Below, piece by piece: positions 8,115 to 18,132 of a stretch of 64,000 nucleotides of DNA. Source of the stretch: DATLZU01 sp035573855 (GTDB lineage Bacteria; Nitrospirota; Nitrospiria; Nitrospirales; Nitrospiraceae); assembly GCA_035573855.1 (NCBI GenBank), contig DATLZU010000057.1:17492-81491 (forward strand), written 5' to 3'. The translations under genes were made by a program, and so were the position numbers. The notes below the pieces were generated by a model. The model had not been told where the DNA came from. It ran no database searches and saw nothing but the letters and a program-made list of their open reading frames with translations. Every line of letters begins with the position of its first letter. Position 1 is the first letter of the stretch.

Positions 8115-11100
8115 TCACGGCCTCGCCGCCGGCTCCAGCATCCGACCGGCCTGTTCCGGTGCTCGCTCCTCGTCCCCGGTCTTCGGCGGAAGAGGAACGG
8201 ACCGGGCACGCTCGCCGATCAACGTGGAGTACAGCACCGGGATGACCACCAGGGTGAGTAGGGTCGAGGCGCCGGCGCCGAAGAGCAATGAAACGGCCAA
8301 CCCTTGGAAAATCGGATCGAGAATGATGACGAAGGCCCCGACCATCAATGCCGCCGCGGTCAGCAGAATGGGCCTGGTGCGGATCGCGCCGGCCCGGATC
8401 ACCGCTTCCGCGACCGGCACGCCCTGCGCCTGTTCGAGCCGAATGAAATCGACGAGCAGGATCGAATTCCGCACGATAATGCCGGCCAATGCGATGAAGC
8501 CGATCATCGACGTGGCGGTGAAGTAGGAACCGGTCAGCCAGTGGCCTGGCAGAATTCCGATCAGCGTCAGCGGGATCGGCGCCATGATGATGAGCGGCGT
8601 GAGGAACGATTGAAACTCGCCCACGATCAACAGATAGATCAGCAGCATGGCGACAGCGAAAGCGATCCCCATGTCGCGGAACGTTTCGTAGGTGATGTGC
8701 CACTCTCCATCCCATTTCAGCGCGAACCGGCTCTCCGACCACGGTTGCGACGCGTAATGCTGCTCGAGGGCATAGCCTTCCGGCAGGCGATAGGCGTCGA
8801 GCTGCCTCCCCACCCCCAGCACGCCGTAGACCGGGCTCTCCGCTCGTTCGGCGCCGGCCCCGCCGACGTCGGCTGTCACGTACACGACCGGCTTCTGGTT
8901 CTTGTGGTAGATCGTCTTCTCCTGGAGCGTTTCTTCCGGTTTGAGCAACTCGGACAGTTGGACGATCCCCCCCGAGGCGGTCTTCATCCCGATTTCGCCG
9001 AAGTGCTCCAGTCCGGTCCGCTCCGCCTGCGGCAGGCGCAGGACGATCGGCACCGGCTCTTTCTCAGCGGGCATGTGCACCAGACCGACCGCGGCGCCGT
9101 CCACCGCCATGCGCAGCGTGTTGATGATCTCCTGCGACGGGATGCCGGCCAGCGCGGCCTTGGCGCGATCCACCGTGAAACGGTATTTGACCTGGTCCGC
9201 TTCGATAGAATCATCCACGTCCACGACGCCCGGTGTGCTCTCGAACAGGCGCCGCACATCGCGCGCGACCGCGAGCTGTCGCCCGTAGTCGGGGCCGTAG
9301 ATCTCCGCCACCAGCACCGATTGCACCGGCGGGCCGGGCGGCACCTCCACCACTTTGACATTGGCACTGTGTTCCCTCGCGATCCGCTGCACCACCGGTC
9401 GCAGGCGCCGGGCGATCTCGTGGCTTTGCGCCGTGCGCTGGTCTTTCGGCAGGAGGTTGATCTGGATATCGGCCTGGTGCGGCTGATCCCGGAGAAAGTA
9501 ATGCCGGACGAGCCCGTTGAAGTTGAACGGCGACGCGGTACCCACATAGGCCTGATAATCGCGCACCTCGGGCACGGTCGCCACATAGCGGGTGAGGGCC
9601 TTGGTCACCCGCGCAGTTTCCTCCAGCGTCGTCCCTTCCGGCATGTCGATCACAAGCTGCAGCTCGCTCTTGTTGTCGAACGGCAGCATCTTCACCGCGA
9701 CGGCCCGCGTGTAAAAAAGCGCGAGTGAGGCCAGGAGCAGCAGACCGACAGCGGCGAGCACGGCGAACGCGAGGAGCGGATGGGCCAGGACCGGTGACAA
9801 CAGCCGCTGATAGAGCCGGTAGGTCCGGCCAGAGGCCTCCCTCTCGTGCTCTTGAGCCGAATCCTCTCCCCTCTCCCTTTCCCACGCCCTCGCTTTAATG
9901 GAGAGAGGGGAAGGGGAGGAGCGGTAACACTTCTGGCAGAACCATGGGACGACCACGAAGGCGACGAGCAGGGAAAAGAACATCGCAATGGAGGCGTTGA
10001 CGGGAATCGGCCGCATGTACGGTCCCATCAAACCGGACACAAAGGCCATCGGCAGCAACGCCGCGATGACGGTGAAGGTGGCAAGGATGGTCGGGTTGCC
10101 AACCTCGTCCACGGCGCGGATCGCCGCCTCGCGATGCGGCAGGATTCGGAGCATGAGGTGCCGGTAAATGTTTTCGACGACCACGATCGCGTCGTCCACC
10201 AGGATGCCGATCGAGAAGATCAGCGCGAACAGCGTGACCCGATTGATCGTGTACCCGATCAGCATCGAGGTGAAAAGCGTCAGGGCCAACGTCAAGGGGA
10301 TCGCGATCGAGACAACCAGCGCAGGGCGGGGACCGAGCGCCACTCCCAAAAAGACCACCACGGCCGCCACGGCGATGAGCAAGTGCCAGAGCAGCTCATT
10401 GGCCTTTTCATCCGCCGTTTCACCGTAGTCGCGCGTGACCGTCACGAGAACATCCGCCGGCAGCACCGTCCCTTTCAGCGCTTCGACCTTGCGGACGACG
10501 TCTCGGGCCACTGTCACTGCGTTGGTGCGAGCCTGCTTGGCAATTGCGACCGTAACGGCAGGACTGTCGTGAGGGGTGAGACGTGACGGGCGAGGCGATC
10601 CGGCGCTCTCCTCACCCCGCATGCCCAACGCCTCATGGGCCGTAGGACCGACGCCGAACCACACATAGCTCGTCGTCTCGCCGGGGCCGTCGGTAACGTC
10701 CGCCACTTGACGGAGATACACCGGCCGTGCCTCGCCCGGTTCCCGACCAGAGCGCGTGTCCGGGCGGAAGACGCCGACGACGAGCGCTTCCAGATCCTCC
10801 CGCGAGGCGATGAAGCGGCCGGTCTCCACCACGTAGTCCCGGTTCCCACTCTGAAAACGGCCGGCCGGCAAGGACAGGTTTTCGCCTTGAATCACGGAGG
10901 CGATTTGCAATGGGGTGATGCCGTACGCCTTCAGGCGGCTCGGATCGAGTTGCACCCGCAGTTCGCGCCGGCCGCCCCCCACGATGAAGCCGCCCGAGGT
11001 GTTCGGGACTTTCTTAACTTCTTCCAGGACATGCTGGGCCAGTCGGCGGAGTTGGAACTCCGAATACCGTTCGCTGGAGAGCGTGATTGTGACGATCGGC

Positions 11101-11540
11101 ACGTCGTTGATGTCGCGGGGCTTCACCTGGAACGGGCCCGCGCCGGGCGGCAAGAGGTCCTGATTGGACATCAGCTTGTCGTACAGGTCCACCAGGCTCT
11201 GTTCCATCGGCTCGCCGACATAGAAGCGGACGATCAGAAGCGCGCCCCCCGGCCGGGAAAGGGAATAAATGTACTCGACACCCTTGATCTCGGAGAGCTT
11301 GCGCTCGATGGGCTTGGTGAGTTGTTCTTCGACCACTTTGGCCGAGGCGCCGGGAAAGGGAAGGAAGACGTCCGCCATCGGCACGACGATCTGCGGTTCC
11401 TCCTCGCGCGGGGTGAGGACCACGGCGAAGAGGCCGAGCAGCAGCGCGCCGACGATGATCAGAGGGGTGAGCTTGCTGCCGATGAAGAGTGCCGCGATGC
11501 GGCCGGACAGGCCGATCTTTGGAGAAGGGACATTCGTCAT
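8115..11540 (-). CDS. RND efflux transporter, inner-membrane permease
   Basis: 1141 residues, the pump of a tripartite efflux system driven by the proton gradient. RND hallmarks: N-terminal helix then PFPGASAKVVEEQLTKPIE, a central GILVDDAIVVVENIYRH with the acidic pair of TM4, and a second half with the repeated 12-TM pattern. Substrate class cannot be told (AcrB-like rather than clear heavy-metal). Two stretches look foreign. Residues coded at about 9861-9920 (SPSPLSIKARAWERERGED) are a GGGGAGAGG-type palindromic repeat read in frame, and 10560-10620 encodes another low-complexity insert. The start could be ATG 11540 or 11561; neither has a strong ribosome site. Confidence 0.9.
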   Translation of the reverse strand: MTNVPSPKIGLSGRIAALFIGSKLTPLIIVGALLLGLFAVVLTPREEEPQIVVPMADVFLPFPGASAKVVEEQLTKPIERKLSEIKGVEYIYSLSRPGGALLIVRFYVGEPMEQSLVDLYDKLMSNQDLLPPGAGPFQVKPRDINDVPIVTITLSSERYSEFQLRRLAQHVLEEVKKVPNTSGGFIVGGGRRELRVQLDPSRLKAYGITPLQIASVIQGENLSLPAGRFQSGNRDYVVETGRFIASREDLEALVVGVFRPDTRSGREPGEARPVYLRQVADVTDGPGETTSYVWFGVGPTAHEALGMRGEESAGSPRPSRLTPHDSPAVTVAIAKQARTNAVTVARDVVRKVEALKGTVLPADVLVTVTRDYGETADEKANELLWHLLIAVAAVVVFLGVALGPRPALVVSIAIPLTLALTLFTSMLIGYTINRVTLFALIFSIGILVDDAIVVVENIYRHLMLRILPHREAAIRAVDEVGNPTILATFTVIAALLPMAFVSGLMGPYMRPIPVNASIAMFFSLLVAFVVVPWFCQKCYRSSPSPLSIKARAWERERGEDSAQEHEREASGRTYRLYQRLLSPVLAHPLLAFAVLAAVGLLLLASLALFYTRAVAVKMLPFDNKSELQLVIDMPEGTTLEETARVTKALTRYVATVPEVRDYQAYVGTASPFNFNGLVRHYFLRDQPHQADIQINLLPKDQRTAQSHEIARRLRPVVQRIAREHSANVKVVEVPPGPPVQSVLVAEIYGPDYGRQLAVARDVRRLFESTPGVVDVDDSIEADQVKYRFTVDRAKAALAGIPSQEIINTLRMAVDGAAVGLVHMPAEKEPVPIVLRLPQAERTGLEHFGEIGMKTASGGIVQLSELLKPEETLQEKTIYHKNQKPVVYVTADVGGAGAERAESPVYGVLGVGRQLDAYRLPEGYALEQHYASQPWSESRFALKWDGEWHITYETFRDMGIAFAVAMLLIYLLIVGEFQSFLTPLIIMAPIPLTLIGILPGHWLTGSYFTATSMIGFIALAGIIVRNSILLVDFIRLEQAQGVPVAEAVIRAGAIRTRPILLTAAALMVGAFVIILDPIFQGLAVSLLFGAGASTLLTLVVIPVLYSTLIGERARSVPLPPKTGDEERAPEQAGRMLEPAARP
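9861..9920. repeat. palindromic intergenic-type repeat inserted in frame in the RND gene
   Basis: CCTCTCCCCTCTCCC paired with GGGGAAGGGGAGGA-type complement around a short loop. The sequence style is the same as the hairpins upstream of the porin genes (33310-33495, 34060-34150, 35884-36063). Here it lies inside the permease reading frame and keeps it open. Confidence 0.7.
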
Positions 11541-11638
11541 ATTCAGCTCGTCAACGGCCATCGGTCATTCGTTAGCGGACTCTTCACGATTGACCTTGGA
11601 CCATCGGACCATCGGCCTTGCCCTTGCCGTGTTCCGGC

Positions 11639-12715
11639 TCACGGTTTCGCCGGCGATGCGACCGATTCGGCGGACTCGACGCGCGCGCCGTCCACGCCCA
11701 GACCGGCATTGGTCACAATCCGTTCACCGGCGTTGACTCCGGACAGGACTTCGACGTAGCCGCCGCTCGCGCGACCGACTTTGACCCAGCGGAGATGGGC
11801 GATCCCGTCCTCCCCAACGACATACACGCCGGTCAGTTGCCCCCGCTCGATCAGGGCTGATTGAGGCACCGCCAGCGTCTGACTTACGCCCTTAGCCAGG
11901 CGCATGCGGCCGAACATGCCGCTCTTCGCACCCGCCGTCGGAGGCAGGTCGACCTTCACCAGAAAGGTATGGGTGGCGGGATCACCTGCGGGCAGAACCT
12001 GCGCGACCGTACCGGTCAAGGGCTGATCGCCCAGGGCGTCGATCACGACCGACACCTTGTCGCCCACCGCCACGGCTTTCACATCCCCTTCGGAGACCGT
12101 CGCTTCCAGACGCAGGCGCCGGGGGTCTTCGATCTTCACCAGCGGCCGGCCGGGCGAAGCCAACTCGCCGACCTCGATGTATTTCTCCGTCACCAGACCG
12201 TCGAAGGGCGCCTTGATGACGGTGTAACTGAGTTGCACCGCCGCCGCCCGTCGCCCGGCCTCGGCGACCTTATACGCGCGGGTGGCGTTGTCGAGCTCCT
12301 GCTTGGCGACCGATTCTTCCTGATACAGCCGCTGCATGCGGGCGAGCTGCGTCCGCGCGTTGTCGTACTCCGCTTCCGCGCGGGCGAGGTTGGCCCGCAG
12401 GTCGCGGCTGTCCAGCACAACCAGCGTCTGCCCCTTCCTGACCATCTCGCCTTCACGCACGCGCAACTCTTGCACCGTGCCAAGAACTTTGGCGGAGAGT
12501 GTGGTCTGCGACGCGGCGGCAACCCGCCCCGTCACGTCGACCGTAATGGGAAACGGTGCGGCTCGCACCTCCGTGACCGCCGCTTTGATCGTCGCTGGCG
12601 CACCCGGTGTCGCGGACAGGCCGGCCTCATCGCGCGAGCCACAGGCGGTCACCAAGAACATGGCGAGACCCAGAGAAAAACCTTCGAGGTTCGCCCGCAT
12701 GCGCTTCACATTCAC
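11639..12715 (-). CDS. RND efflux periplasmic adaptor (membrane fusion protein)
   Basis: 358 residues linking the RND pump to the outer-membrane channel. The N-terminus is a lipoprotein signal with lipobox LVTAC. Lipoyl/barrel-sandwich halves (GTVQELRVREGEMVRKGQTLVVLD … APFDGLVTEKYIEVGE) flank an alpha-hairpin of about 70 residues (coiled coil RAEAEYDNARTQLARMQ), then a beta-barrel domain. The probable GTG start overlaps the stop of the TolC-like gene by 4 bases (GTGA), which shows tight coupling in the operon. Confidence 0.9.
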   Translation of the reverse strand: MNVKRMRANLEGFSLGLAMFLVTACGSRDEAGLSATPGAPATIKAAVTEVRAAPFPITVDVTGRVAAASQTTLSAKVLGTVQELRVREGEMVRKGQTLVVLDSRDLRANLARAEAEYDNARTQLARMQRLYQEESVAKQELDNATRAYKVAEAGRRAAAVQLSYTVIKAPFDGLVTEKYIEVGELASPGRPLVKIEDPRRLRLEATVSEGDVKAVAVGDKVSVVIDALGDQPLTGTVAQVLPAGDPATHTFLVKVDLPPTAGAKSGMFGRMRLAKGVSQTLAVPQSALIERGQLTGVYVVGEDGIAHLRWVKVGRASGGYVEVLSGVNAGERIVTNAGLGVDGARVESAESVASPAKP

Positions 12716-14085
12716 CCTGCCCCCTTGCGGAACTGCCCCGTTACCAGTTCCTGGCGCGCCTGGCCGATCCGCTCGTCGTACAACGCCCGCATCCGGTTGT
12801 GCTTGGCCTGATTCAAGACCAACTCCGCCGTGAGGAGGTCGAGCACTGACGCCATGCCGGATTCGTAGCGGTTGCGGATGATCCGAAGGTTTTCTTCCGC
12901 CTGCGCCACGGCGCGCTCGCTGACGGCGAGGCGTTCGCGCGCAGCCGCGAGGGCATAATAGGCTTCCACCACTTCGACTTCAATCTCTCGGCGCTTGGCC
13001 GCCAGCAGTTCGCGCGCCTTTTCCTCCTGCGCCCGCGCCTTGCGCACCTGGGCGGCGTCCTGCATGCCGTTGAACAGATTCACGCTGACGACTCCGAGCG
13101 CGGCGTAGTTCGTCTGCCCGTTCGGGCCCAACGGAAACGTGCTGTTGTTCTCGAAGCTCCCCTGGAGATTGAAATTCGGCAGGTAGGCCGACTTGGCTAA
13201 CTGGGTCGCCATCTCGGCTTTTCGGAGTTCCGCCGCCAGCATGCGATAATCTGGTCGGCTCTCAAGTGCAGTCGCGAGAGCGGACTCCAGGTCGTGCGGG
13301 CGGAGTTCGCCCGCAGTCAAGCCTTCGACGACGTCCACCGGCTCATCCAAGCCGATGGCATGCCGCAAGGCGATGGCGGCGACGCGCACCATCTGGTCCG
13401 CACGGATCGCCTCTTCCCGGACCGCTGCGAGCCGCACCTCCGCCTGTAGGAGATCCGACTTCACCGTCGTGCCGCCTTTGTAGCGGGACGCGATCTGCTT
13501 GGCATTGGCTTCGGCGATCTGCACGGTTTCGCGGGCGATACCTAGCACCGCCTTGGCCAGCGCCAGATCGTAATAGGCCCGCGTGACGGTGAACAACACC
13601 TGCTGCCTGGTACTTTCCACACCCTCCGTCGAAGCGGCGTGACCGACCTCGGCGATGCGGAGCCCGAGTCGTTCCCGTCCCCCGTTGTAGACAGGCTGGG
13701 TCAGATTGAGCGCCGAGCGATAGTTCTCCGTCGAACCGGGCCGGTTCAGCGTCCCGATGTCGAAGCCGGCCTGCGTAAACCGCCCCTGATTCAGCAAGAT
13801 GCCGAAGGCCTGTGCGGGATTGTTCGTGTTGGTCCAAGCCTCCACCGCTTCCAGCTTGGGCATGTAGGCGGAGCGGGCGATTTGCCGTTGGGCTTCCGCG
13901 GACCGCAGATCCTGGCGGGCGGCTTTCAACACGGGGCTGTGTTGCTGCGCCAACTCCAGCGCTTGCTCTAGCGTCAATTCACGAGCGGCGGATGCCGCGG
14001 ACGGCGGCCACGGCAACATGCAAGCCAGCAACAAGGCGACAGACAGAACGGAGAAACCCGGCGCGGTGTTCCTGACAGCTCGCAT
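12712..14085 (-). CDS. TolC-family outer-membrane efflux channel
   Basis: 457 residues with a signal peptide (LLLACMLPWPPSAASA) and the duplicated TolC/OEP helical repeats (LTLEQALELAQQHSPVLKAARQD … LLDLLTAELVLNQAKHN). It forms the outer-membrane duct of the efflux pump. ATG 14085 has AGGAG at 8 bases; the longer frame from 14112 does not. It is the first gene of the three-gene efflux operon (channel, adaptor, pump). Confidence 0.9.
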   Translation of the reverse strand: MRAVRNTAPGFSVLSVALLLACMLPWPPSAASAARELTLEQALELAQQHSPVLKAARQDLRSAEAQRQIARSAYMPKLEAVEAWTNTNNPAQAFGILLNQGRFTQAGFDIGTLNRPGSTENYRSALNLTQPVYNGGRERLGLRIAEVGHAASTEGVESTRQQVLFTVTRAYYDLALAKAVLGIARETVQIAEANAKQIASRYKGGTTVKSDLLQAEVRLAAVREEAIRADQMVRVAAIALRHAIGLDEPVDVVEGLTAGELRPHDLESALATALESRPDYRMLAAELRKAEMATQLAKSAYLPNFNLQGSFENNSTFPLGPNGQTNYAALGVVSVNLFNGMQDAAQVRKARAQEEKARELLAAKRREIEVEVVEAYYALAAARERLAVSERAVAQAEENLRIIRNRYESGMASVLDLLTAELVLNQAKHNRMRALYDERIGQARQELVTGQFRKGAG

Positions 14086-14290
14086 CGGCGGACTCCTTTC
14101 TTCGTAAGGCATGGGGCTAGAGACGAGAGGCTCTGGGCCATAGACAAGACCCTAACCCACCACATACTGAGTTGTGAGCTCTGAGCGCTGAGTTTAGAAA
14201 ACGGAATTCTGTTCGCCAAGTCAGCATTCAAGACTCAGCACCCTGAACGTTCCCTGTCTCCCATCGCCGCTCGCCTTTTGCCACTTGCCG

Positions 14291-14479
14291 TTATTCCTGC
14301 ACCCCGAGCTTTCGCAACAGCGCCATCATCGGGCACCAGCCGGTGAACGCCGATTGGATCAGGTTGACGGCGACAAAGGCCGCGAAATAATTCCAGTAGG
14401 GATGGACCGTGGCGCCCAGAACCAGCGCCAGCAGCACAAAGCTCCCGGCAATCAGACGCAACCATTCATTGAGTCGCAT
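14291..14479 (-). CDS. DUF2892 (YgaP-type) small membrane protein
   Basis: 62 residues beginning MRLNEWLRLIAGSF with two hydrophobic helices and the family's closing motif GWCPMMALLRKLG. AGGAGGGAG lies directly before the ATG. Members of this family often lie beside rhodanese or efflux genes; their own role is unknown. It precedes the efflux operon with about 200 bases between. Confidence 0.8.
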   Translation of the reverse strand: MRLNEWLRLIAGSFVLLALVLGATVHPYWNYFAAFVAVNLIQSAFTGWCPMMALLRKLGVQE

Positions 14480-14619
14480 AGCTCCCTCCTTTTGTCCTGG
14501 CCAATTAGAGGCAAGACCGAGGAAAAAGATTCGCCCGGATCAGGCACGGAATACGGAGCAGGAGTCGCGGAAAAGACAAGAAGACGAGACAAGAAAAGGG
14601 GTCGAGGGTCTGGGGTCTG

Positions 14620-14697
14620 AAAAGGGGTCGGGAGTCTTTTCAGGCCGGTTTTTTGTTTGTCTGCTGTCCAATAAATAAAAGACTCCCGACCCCTTTT
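14620..14697. repeat. REP palindrome pair with partial flanking copies
   Basis: AAGGGGTCGGGAGTCTTT and its reverse complement separated by a 36-base loop. Partial copies flank it (about 14594-14608 on the left and 14705-14720 on the right), giving a small compound array between the DUF2892 gene and the VOC gene. Confidence 0.92.
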
Positions 14698-14733
14698 TTA
14701 TCCCCACGACCCCTTTTTTATCCCGGGCACGTG

Positions 14734-15333
14734 TTACGTTCTTTTGACCGTGGACTTCATGAGGCTGTCAGCTTGCGGCGGCATGAAGCCCAGGTAGCCG
14801 CGGTGGCGTTCGGTCAGCTCCAGCACGGAGAAGGGTTGGCCATCAACCAACTCAGGTGCGGTGAAGATCTGCCGCAGTTCGCCGCCGCGCGGGCCGACGA
14901 TCTCGCCGGCAAAAATGACGCCCTTGGCCTGCAGGCGTTGGATCGCCTTTTCGATGTCCTCCACCCGCACCGCCACATGGTGAAAGACCTGGTCCCCGAA
15001 CTTCGCCACCCAGCCGGGAATGATGCTGGTCTTGCCCTTCTCACCCGGATAGGCCTGATCAATGAACAACGCCGGATAACCGGCCAGCCGATACACCTTC
15101 GCGAACCAGTCGTCATAGTTCAGCGTCTCGCTGTGCGCATAGCCGAGCTTCGCGAACTCCTCGGCCCGCCGATCGACGTCCAGCGTCCGAATCGTCAAGT
15201 GATCGACGACGGGCTCGAAACCCACCCCAGCCTCGTCCAGCATGTCCCGCAGAATACGCGCCGCGCGATTCCTCGCAAGATAGTCGGCGACCATCCTCGC
15301 GATCAAGGCATCCAGCTCGGCTCCGTGCTGCAT
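14734..15333 (-). CDS. VOC-superfamily protein (glyoxalase/dioxygenase fold)
   Basis: 199 residues. It has paired VOC beta-alpha-beta modules: VDHLTIRTLDVD with a metal-ligand type histidine, then FGDQVFHHVAVRVEDIEKAI with further histidines, and a glutamate in SVLELTERH. The family binds a divalent metal and includes dioxygenases, isomerases and epimerases. The next genes upstream on the same strand are an ALDH7-type semialdehyde dehydrogenase and a saccharopine dehydrogenase-like enzyme. A role in breaking down lysine-derived 2-oxo acids is therefore plausible (inference). Confidence 0.7.
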   Translation of the reverse strand: MQHGAELDALIARMVADYLARNRAARILRDMLDEAGVGFEPVVDHLTIRTLDVDRRAEEFAKLGYAHSETLNYDDWFAKVYRLAGYPALFIDQAYPGEKGKTSIIPGWVAKFGDQVFHHVAVRVEDIEKAIQRLQAKGVIFAGEIVGPRGGELRQIFTAPELVDGQPFSVLELTERHRGYLGFMPPQADSLMKSTVKRT

Positions 15334-15427
15334 GGCCCCCCCCCAGGAAAAGAAATTAGGAATGAGGAATTGGCGGCGACAACGGTATGAGTCCGCACCT
15401 CATGCCTCATTTCTCATTCCATGTCCA

Positions 15428-16942
15428 TTACTCTCCAAACGTGATGCCCTGCGCCAGCGGAAGGTCGGTTCCCCAATTGATCGTTACCGTCTGCCGGCGC
15501 ATATAAGCCTTCCAGGCATCGGACCCCGCTTCCCGCCCGCCGCCGGTTTCTTTCTCGCCGCCGAAGGCTCCGCCGATCTCGGCGCCGGACGTGCCGATGT
15601 TGACGTTCGCGATCCCGCAGTCGCTCCCCGCCGCCGAGAGAAACCGCTCGCTGTGTCGAAGGTTCATGGTAAAGATGGCGGAGGAGAGCCCCTGCGGCGC
15701 GTCGTTTTGCATGGCAATCGCTTCCTCCAGCGTCTTGAACGTCATCACGTACAGGATCGGAGCAAAGGTTTCGCGTTGTACGACCTGCCAGTGATTCTGC
15801 GCGCGCACGAGAGTCGGCTCGACGAAGTATCCGGGCCCCGGCAACACACGGCCGCCGTAGAGGATCTCCCCGCCTTCCCGCTTCACTTCGCCGAGCGCCG
15901 CACGGTAGGCCTCCACCGCAGCTTGATCGATGAGCGGGCCCATGAGGACGCCGGGGTCAAGCGGATTGCCGATGCGCACCTGTTTGTAGGCCGCCACCAG
16001 CCTGGCGACCACCTCCTGGTAACGCGACTCATGGACAATGAGCCGTCGCGTCGTGGTGCAGCGCTGGCCGGCCGTGCCCACCGCACCGAACAGAATGGCC
16101 CGAACAGCCAGGTCCAGATCAGCGCTTTCGTCCACGATGATCGCGTTGTTCCCGCTCAACTCCAACAGCGTGCGGCCCAGCCGCCCGGCCACGAGTTCTG
16201 CCACATGACGCCCTACGGGAACCGACCCCGTGAACGAGATCAACGGCAGCCGCGAATCCCGTACCATCATCTCAGCCAACTCGGCCCGGTCGGTGATGAA
16301 CAGCGAGAAAATCCCCGTGTAGCCCTGCTGCTCCATGACCTGATTGCAGATGCGCTGCACGGCGACGGCGCAGAGCGGCGCTTTGGGAGACGGTTTCCAG
16401 ACCACGGGATCGCCGGCCACCGCCGCGATGAAGGCGTTCCAGGCCCAGACGGCGACGGGAAAATTGAAAGCGGTGATCACCCCGACCGGCCCGAGCGGAT
16501 GCCACTGCTCGTACATCCGATGGTTCGGCCGCTCGGAGTGCATCGAGAGCCCGTACAACATGCGGGCCTGGCCGACCGCGAAGTCTGCCATGTCGATCAT
16601 CTCCTGCACCTCCCCGTCGCCCTCGGCTTTGATTTTCCCGACCTCCATCGAGACCAAGCTGCCCAAGGCGCTTTTCTTCTCCCGCAGAGCCTGGCCGATT
16701 AAGCGGACGATCTCGCCGCGTTTAGGCGCCGGCACCATCCGCCAGGTCTGAAACGCCGCGACAGCGTCTCGCACGACTCGCTCGTAATCGGCCGCCGAGC
16801 ACAGATTGACCTTCGCGAGCACCTGTCCTGTCGCGGGGTTGATCGACTCCAGCACGCCGGCCCCGGCGGACGACCACCACCCGGACCCCGAACTGCCGCC
16901 GGGATTCATCGGCTCGATGCCCAATTCCCTGAGAACGTCCAT
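15428..16942 (-). CDS. ALDH7-family aldehyde dehydrogenase (aminoadipate-semialdehyde dehydrogenase-like)
   Basis: 504 residues, NAD(P)-dependent oxidation of a semialdehyde to the acid. The catalytic cysteine lies in GTAGQRCTTTRR and the general-base glutamate in LLELSGNN. The ALDH7 (antiquitin) signature closes the protein: GGEKETGGGREAGSDAWK. In this family the substrate is usually alpha-aminoadipate semialdehyde of lysine catabolism. ATG 16942 has a good GGAG; the frame extends to 17002 without one. The saccharopine dehydrogenase-like gene just upstream makes the lysine route likely. Confidence 0.9.
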   Translation of the reverse strand: MDVLRELGIEPMNPGGSSGSGWWSSAGAGVLESINPATGQVLAKVNLCSAADYERVVRDAVAAFQTWRMVPAPKRGEIVRLIGQALREKKSALGSLVSMEVGKIKAEGDGEVQEMIDMADFAVGQARMLYGLSMHSERPNHRMYEQWHPLGPVGVITAFNFPVAVWAWNAFIAAVAGDPVVWKPSPKAPLCAVAVQRICNQVMEQQGYTGIFSLFITDRAELAEMMVRDSRLPLISFTGSVPVGRHVAELVAGRLGRTLLELSGNNAIIVDESADLDLAVRAILFGAVGTAGQRCTTTRRLIVHESRYQEVVARLVAAYKQVRIGNPLDPGVLMGPLIDQAAVEAYRAALGEVKREGGEILYGGRVLPGPGYFVEPTLVRAQNHWQVVQRETFAPILYVMTFKTLEEAIAMQNDAPQGLSSAIFTMNLRHSERFLSAAGSDCGIANVNIGTSGAEIGGAFGGEKETGGGREAGSDAWKAYMRRQTVTINWGTDLPLAQGITFGE

Positions 16943-17043
16943 AGGTGAACTCCAGCCCGCAGCGAATAGCGAGCAGCGGCTCTTGGAGCGTTCAGCGATC
17001 AATCACCGACGACCAGCTATTCGCTATCGGCCCTTCGATGTGG

Positions 17044-18132
17044 CTATCGAAAACAGGCCCCAAACCGATTTTCCAACACCCGACGCAAGGGAAACGTCTC
17101 CTGTGTAATAAAGCCCTTGTACGACGAGGGGTCGTCGAGCACGATGTCTAGCACGCTGCACAGACCCGAGGCCGTGGTCACCTGAATCGCCGACCACAGC
17201 CGGCCGTGGATGGTCTGCGGGTAAATCTTTTTCACATAGGTTTCCTCGAACAGCGCGCCCTGGCGCTTGCCGGTGACCGAAGCGTAAATGAGCACCACAT
17301 CCTGCAACGTTTGCGGGATGGCGTTCTCCAGGATTCGTTTCAACGTGTCCCGATCCTCGTTGAGCTTCAAATCTTTCATCAGAAGCTGGATTTTCTCGCA
17401 GTGCCCGGGATACCGCATGGTCTTATAGTTCATCGTGCGGACCTTGCCGGCGTAGGTGTCCGCCAGCGTGCCAAGTCCGCCCGAAGTGTTGAAGGCTTCG
17501 TAGAGCAAGCCGTCGACCTCGATGGTTTCGTACCCCTCCAGCGGCAAGAGCGTCACTTTCTTCCCGCCCTCGATGCCTTCGCAGAGGTTTCCGTATTCAT
17601 TGATCAGGCCATCGGTGGACCAGGTGAGCGAGTACTTGAGGGCGTTGCTGGGATTGACGGGCAGGGCCCCGACCCGCAGTTTCACCGTGTCCAACGTCTC
17701 GAAGTGCGTCATCAGTTCCTGCGCCACGATGCTGATGAACCCCGGCGCCAGCCCGCATTGCGGCACGAAGGCACGATCCGATCCCGCAGCAAGTTCTTTG
17801 ATGCGCGCGGTCACTTCGATATCTTCGGTCAGGTCAAAGTAATGCAGGTGATGGGCGCGGGCCAGTTCGGCGACCACAGGATTGCAGAAATACGGAAGGC
17901 TCGACACAACGGCGTCGAAAGGATGGGCGCGCAGGTATTCGCTCACGACTTCTGGGCGGCGGACATCCAATGTGCAGGGCGTGAGGCGTTCCAAGGTCAG
18001 GTCTTCGACCAGGCGCTTGGGCGCATCCAGCGTCACATCTCCCAGATGGACGTCATACCGGCCGCTGTCCGCCAGCAAGCAAGCGATCAACGAACCGATC
18101 TTCCCGGCACCCAACACCAACACACGATGCAT
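17044..18132 (-). CDS. saccharopine dehydrogenase-like oxidoreductase
   Basis: 362 residues. The N-terminal Rossmann motif is VLVLGAGKIGSLIACLLADSG, and the body follows the LYS9-type saccharopine reductase pattern (YFDLTEDIEVTARI, PQCGLAPGFISIVAQEL, ALKYSLTWSTDGLINEY). It interconverts saccharopine and alpha-aminoadipate semialdehyde plus an amino acid using NAD(P). ATG 18132 follows GGAGGACGG. The product would be the substrate of the next gene's ALDH7 enzyme, forming a two-step lysine-degradation path. No lysine-ketoglutarate reductase is present in the window. Confidence 0.85.
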   Translation of the reverse strand: MHRVLVLGAGKIGSLIACLLADSGRYDVHLGDVTLDAPKRLVEDLTLERLTPCTLDVRRPEVVSEYLRAHPFDAVVSSLPYFCNPVVAELARAHHLHYFDLTEDIEVTARIKELAAGSDRAFVPQCGLAPGFISIVAQELMTHFETLDTVKLRVGALPVNPSNALKYSLTWSTDGLINEYGNLCEGIEGGKKVTLLPLEGYETIEVDGLLYEAFNTSGGLGTLADTYAGKVRTMNYKTMRYPGHCEKIQLLMKDLKLNEDRDTLKRILENAIPQTLQDVVLIYASVTGKRQGALFEETYVKKIYPQTIHGRLWSAIQVTTASGLCSVLDIVLDDPSSYKGFITQETFPLRRVLENRFGACFR

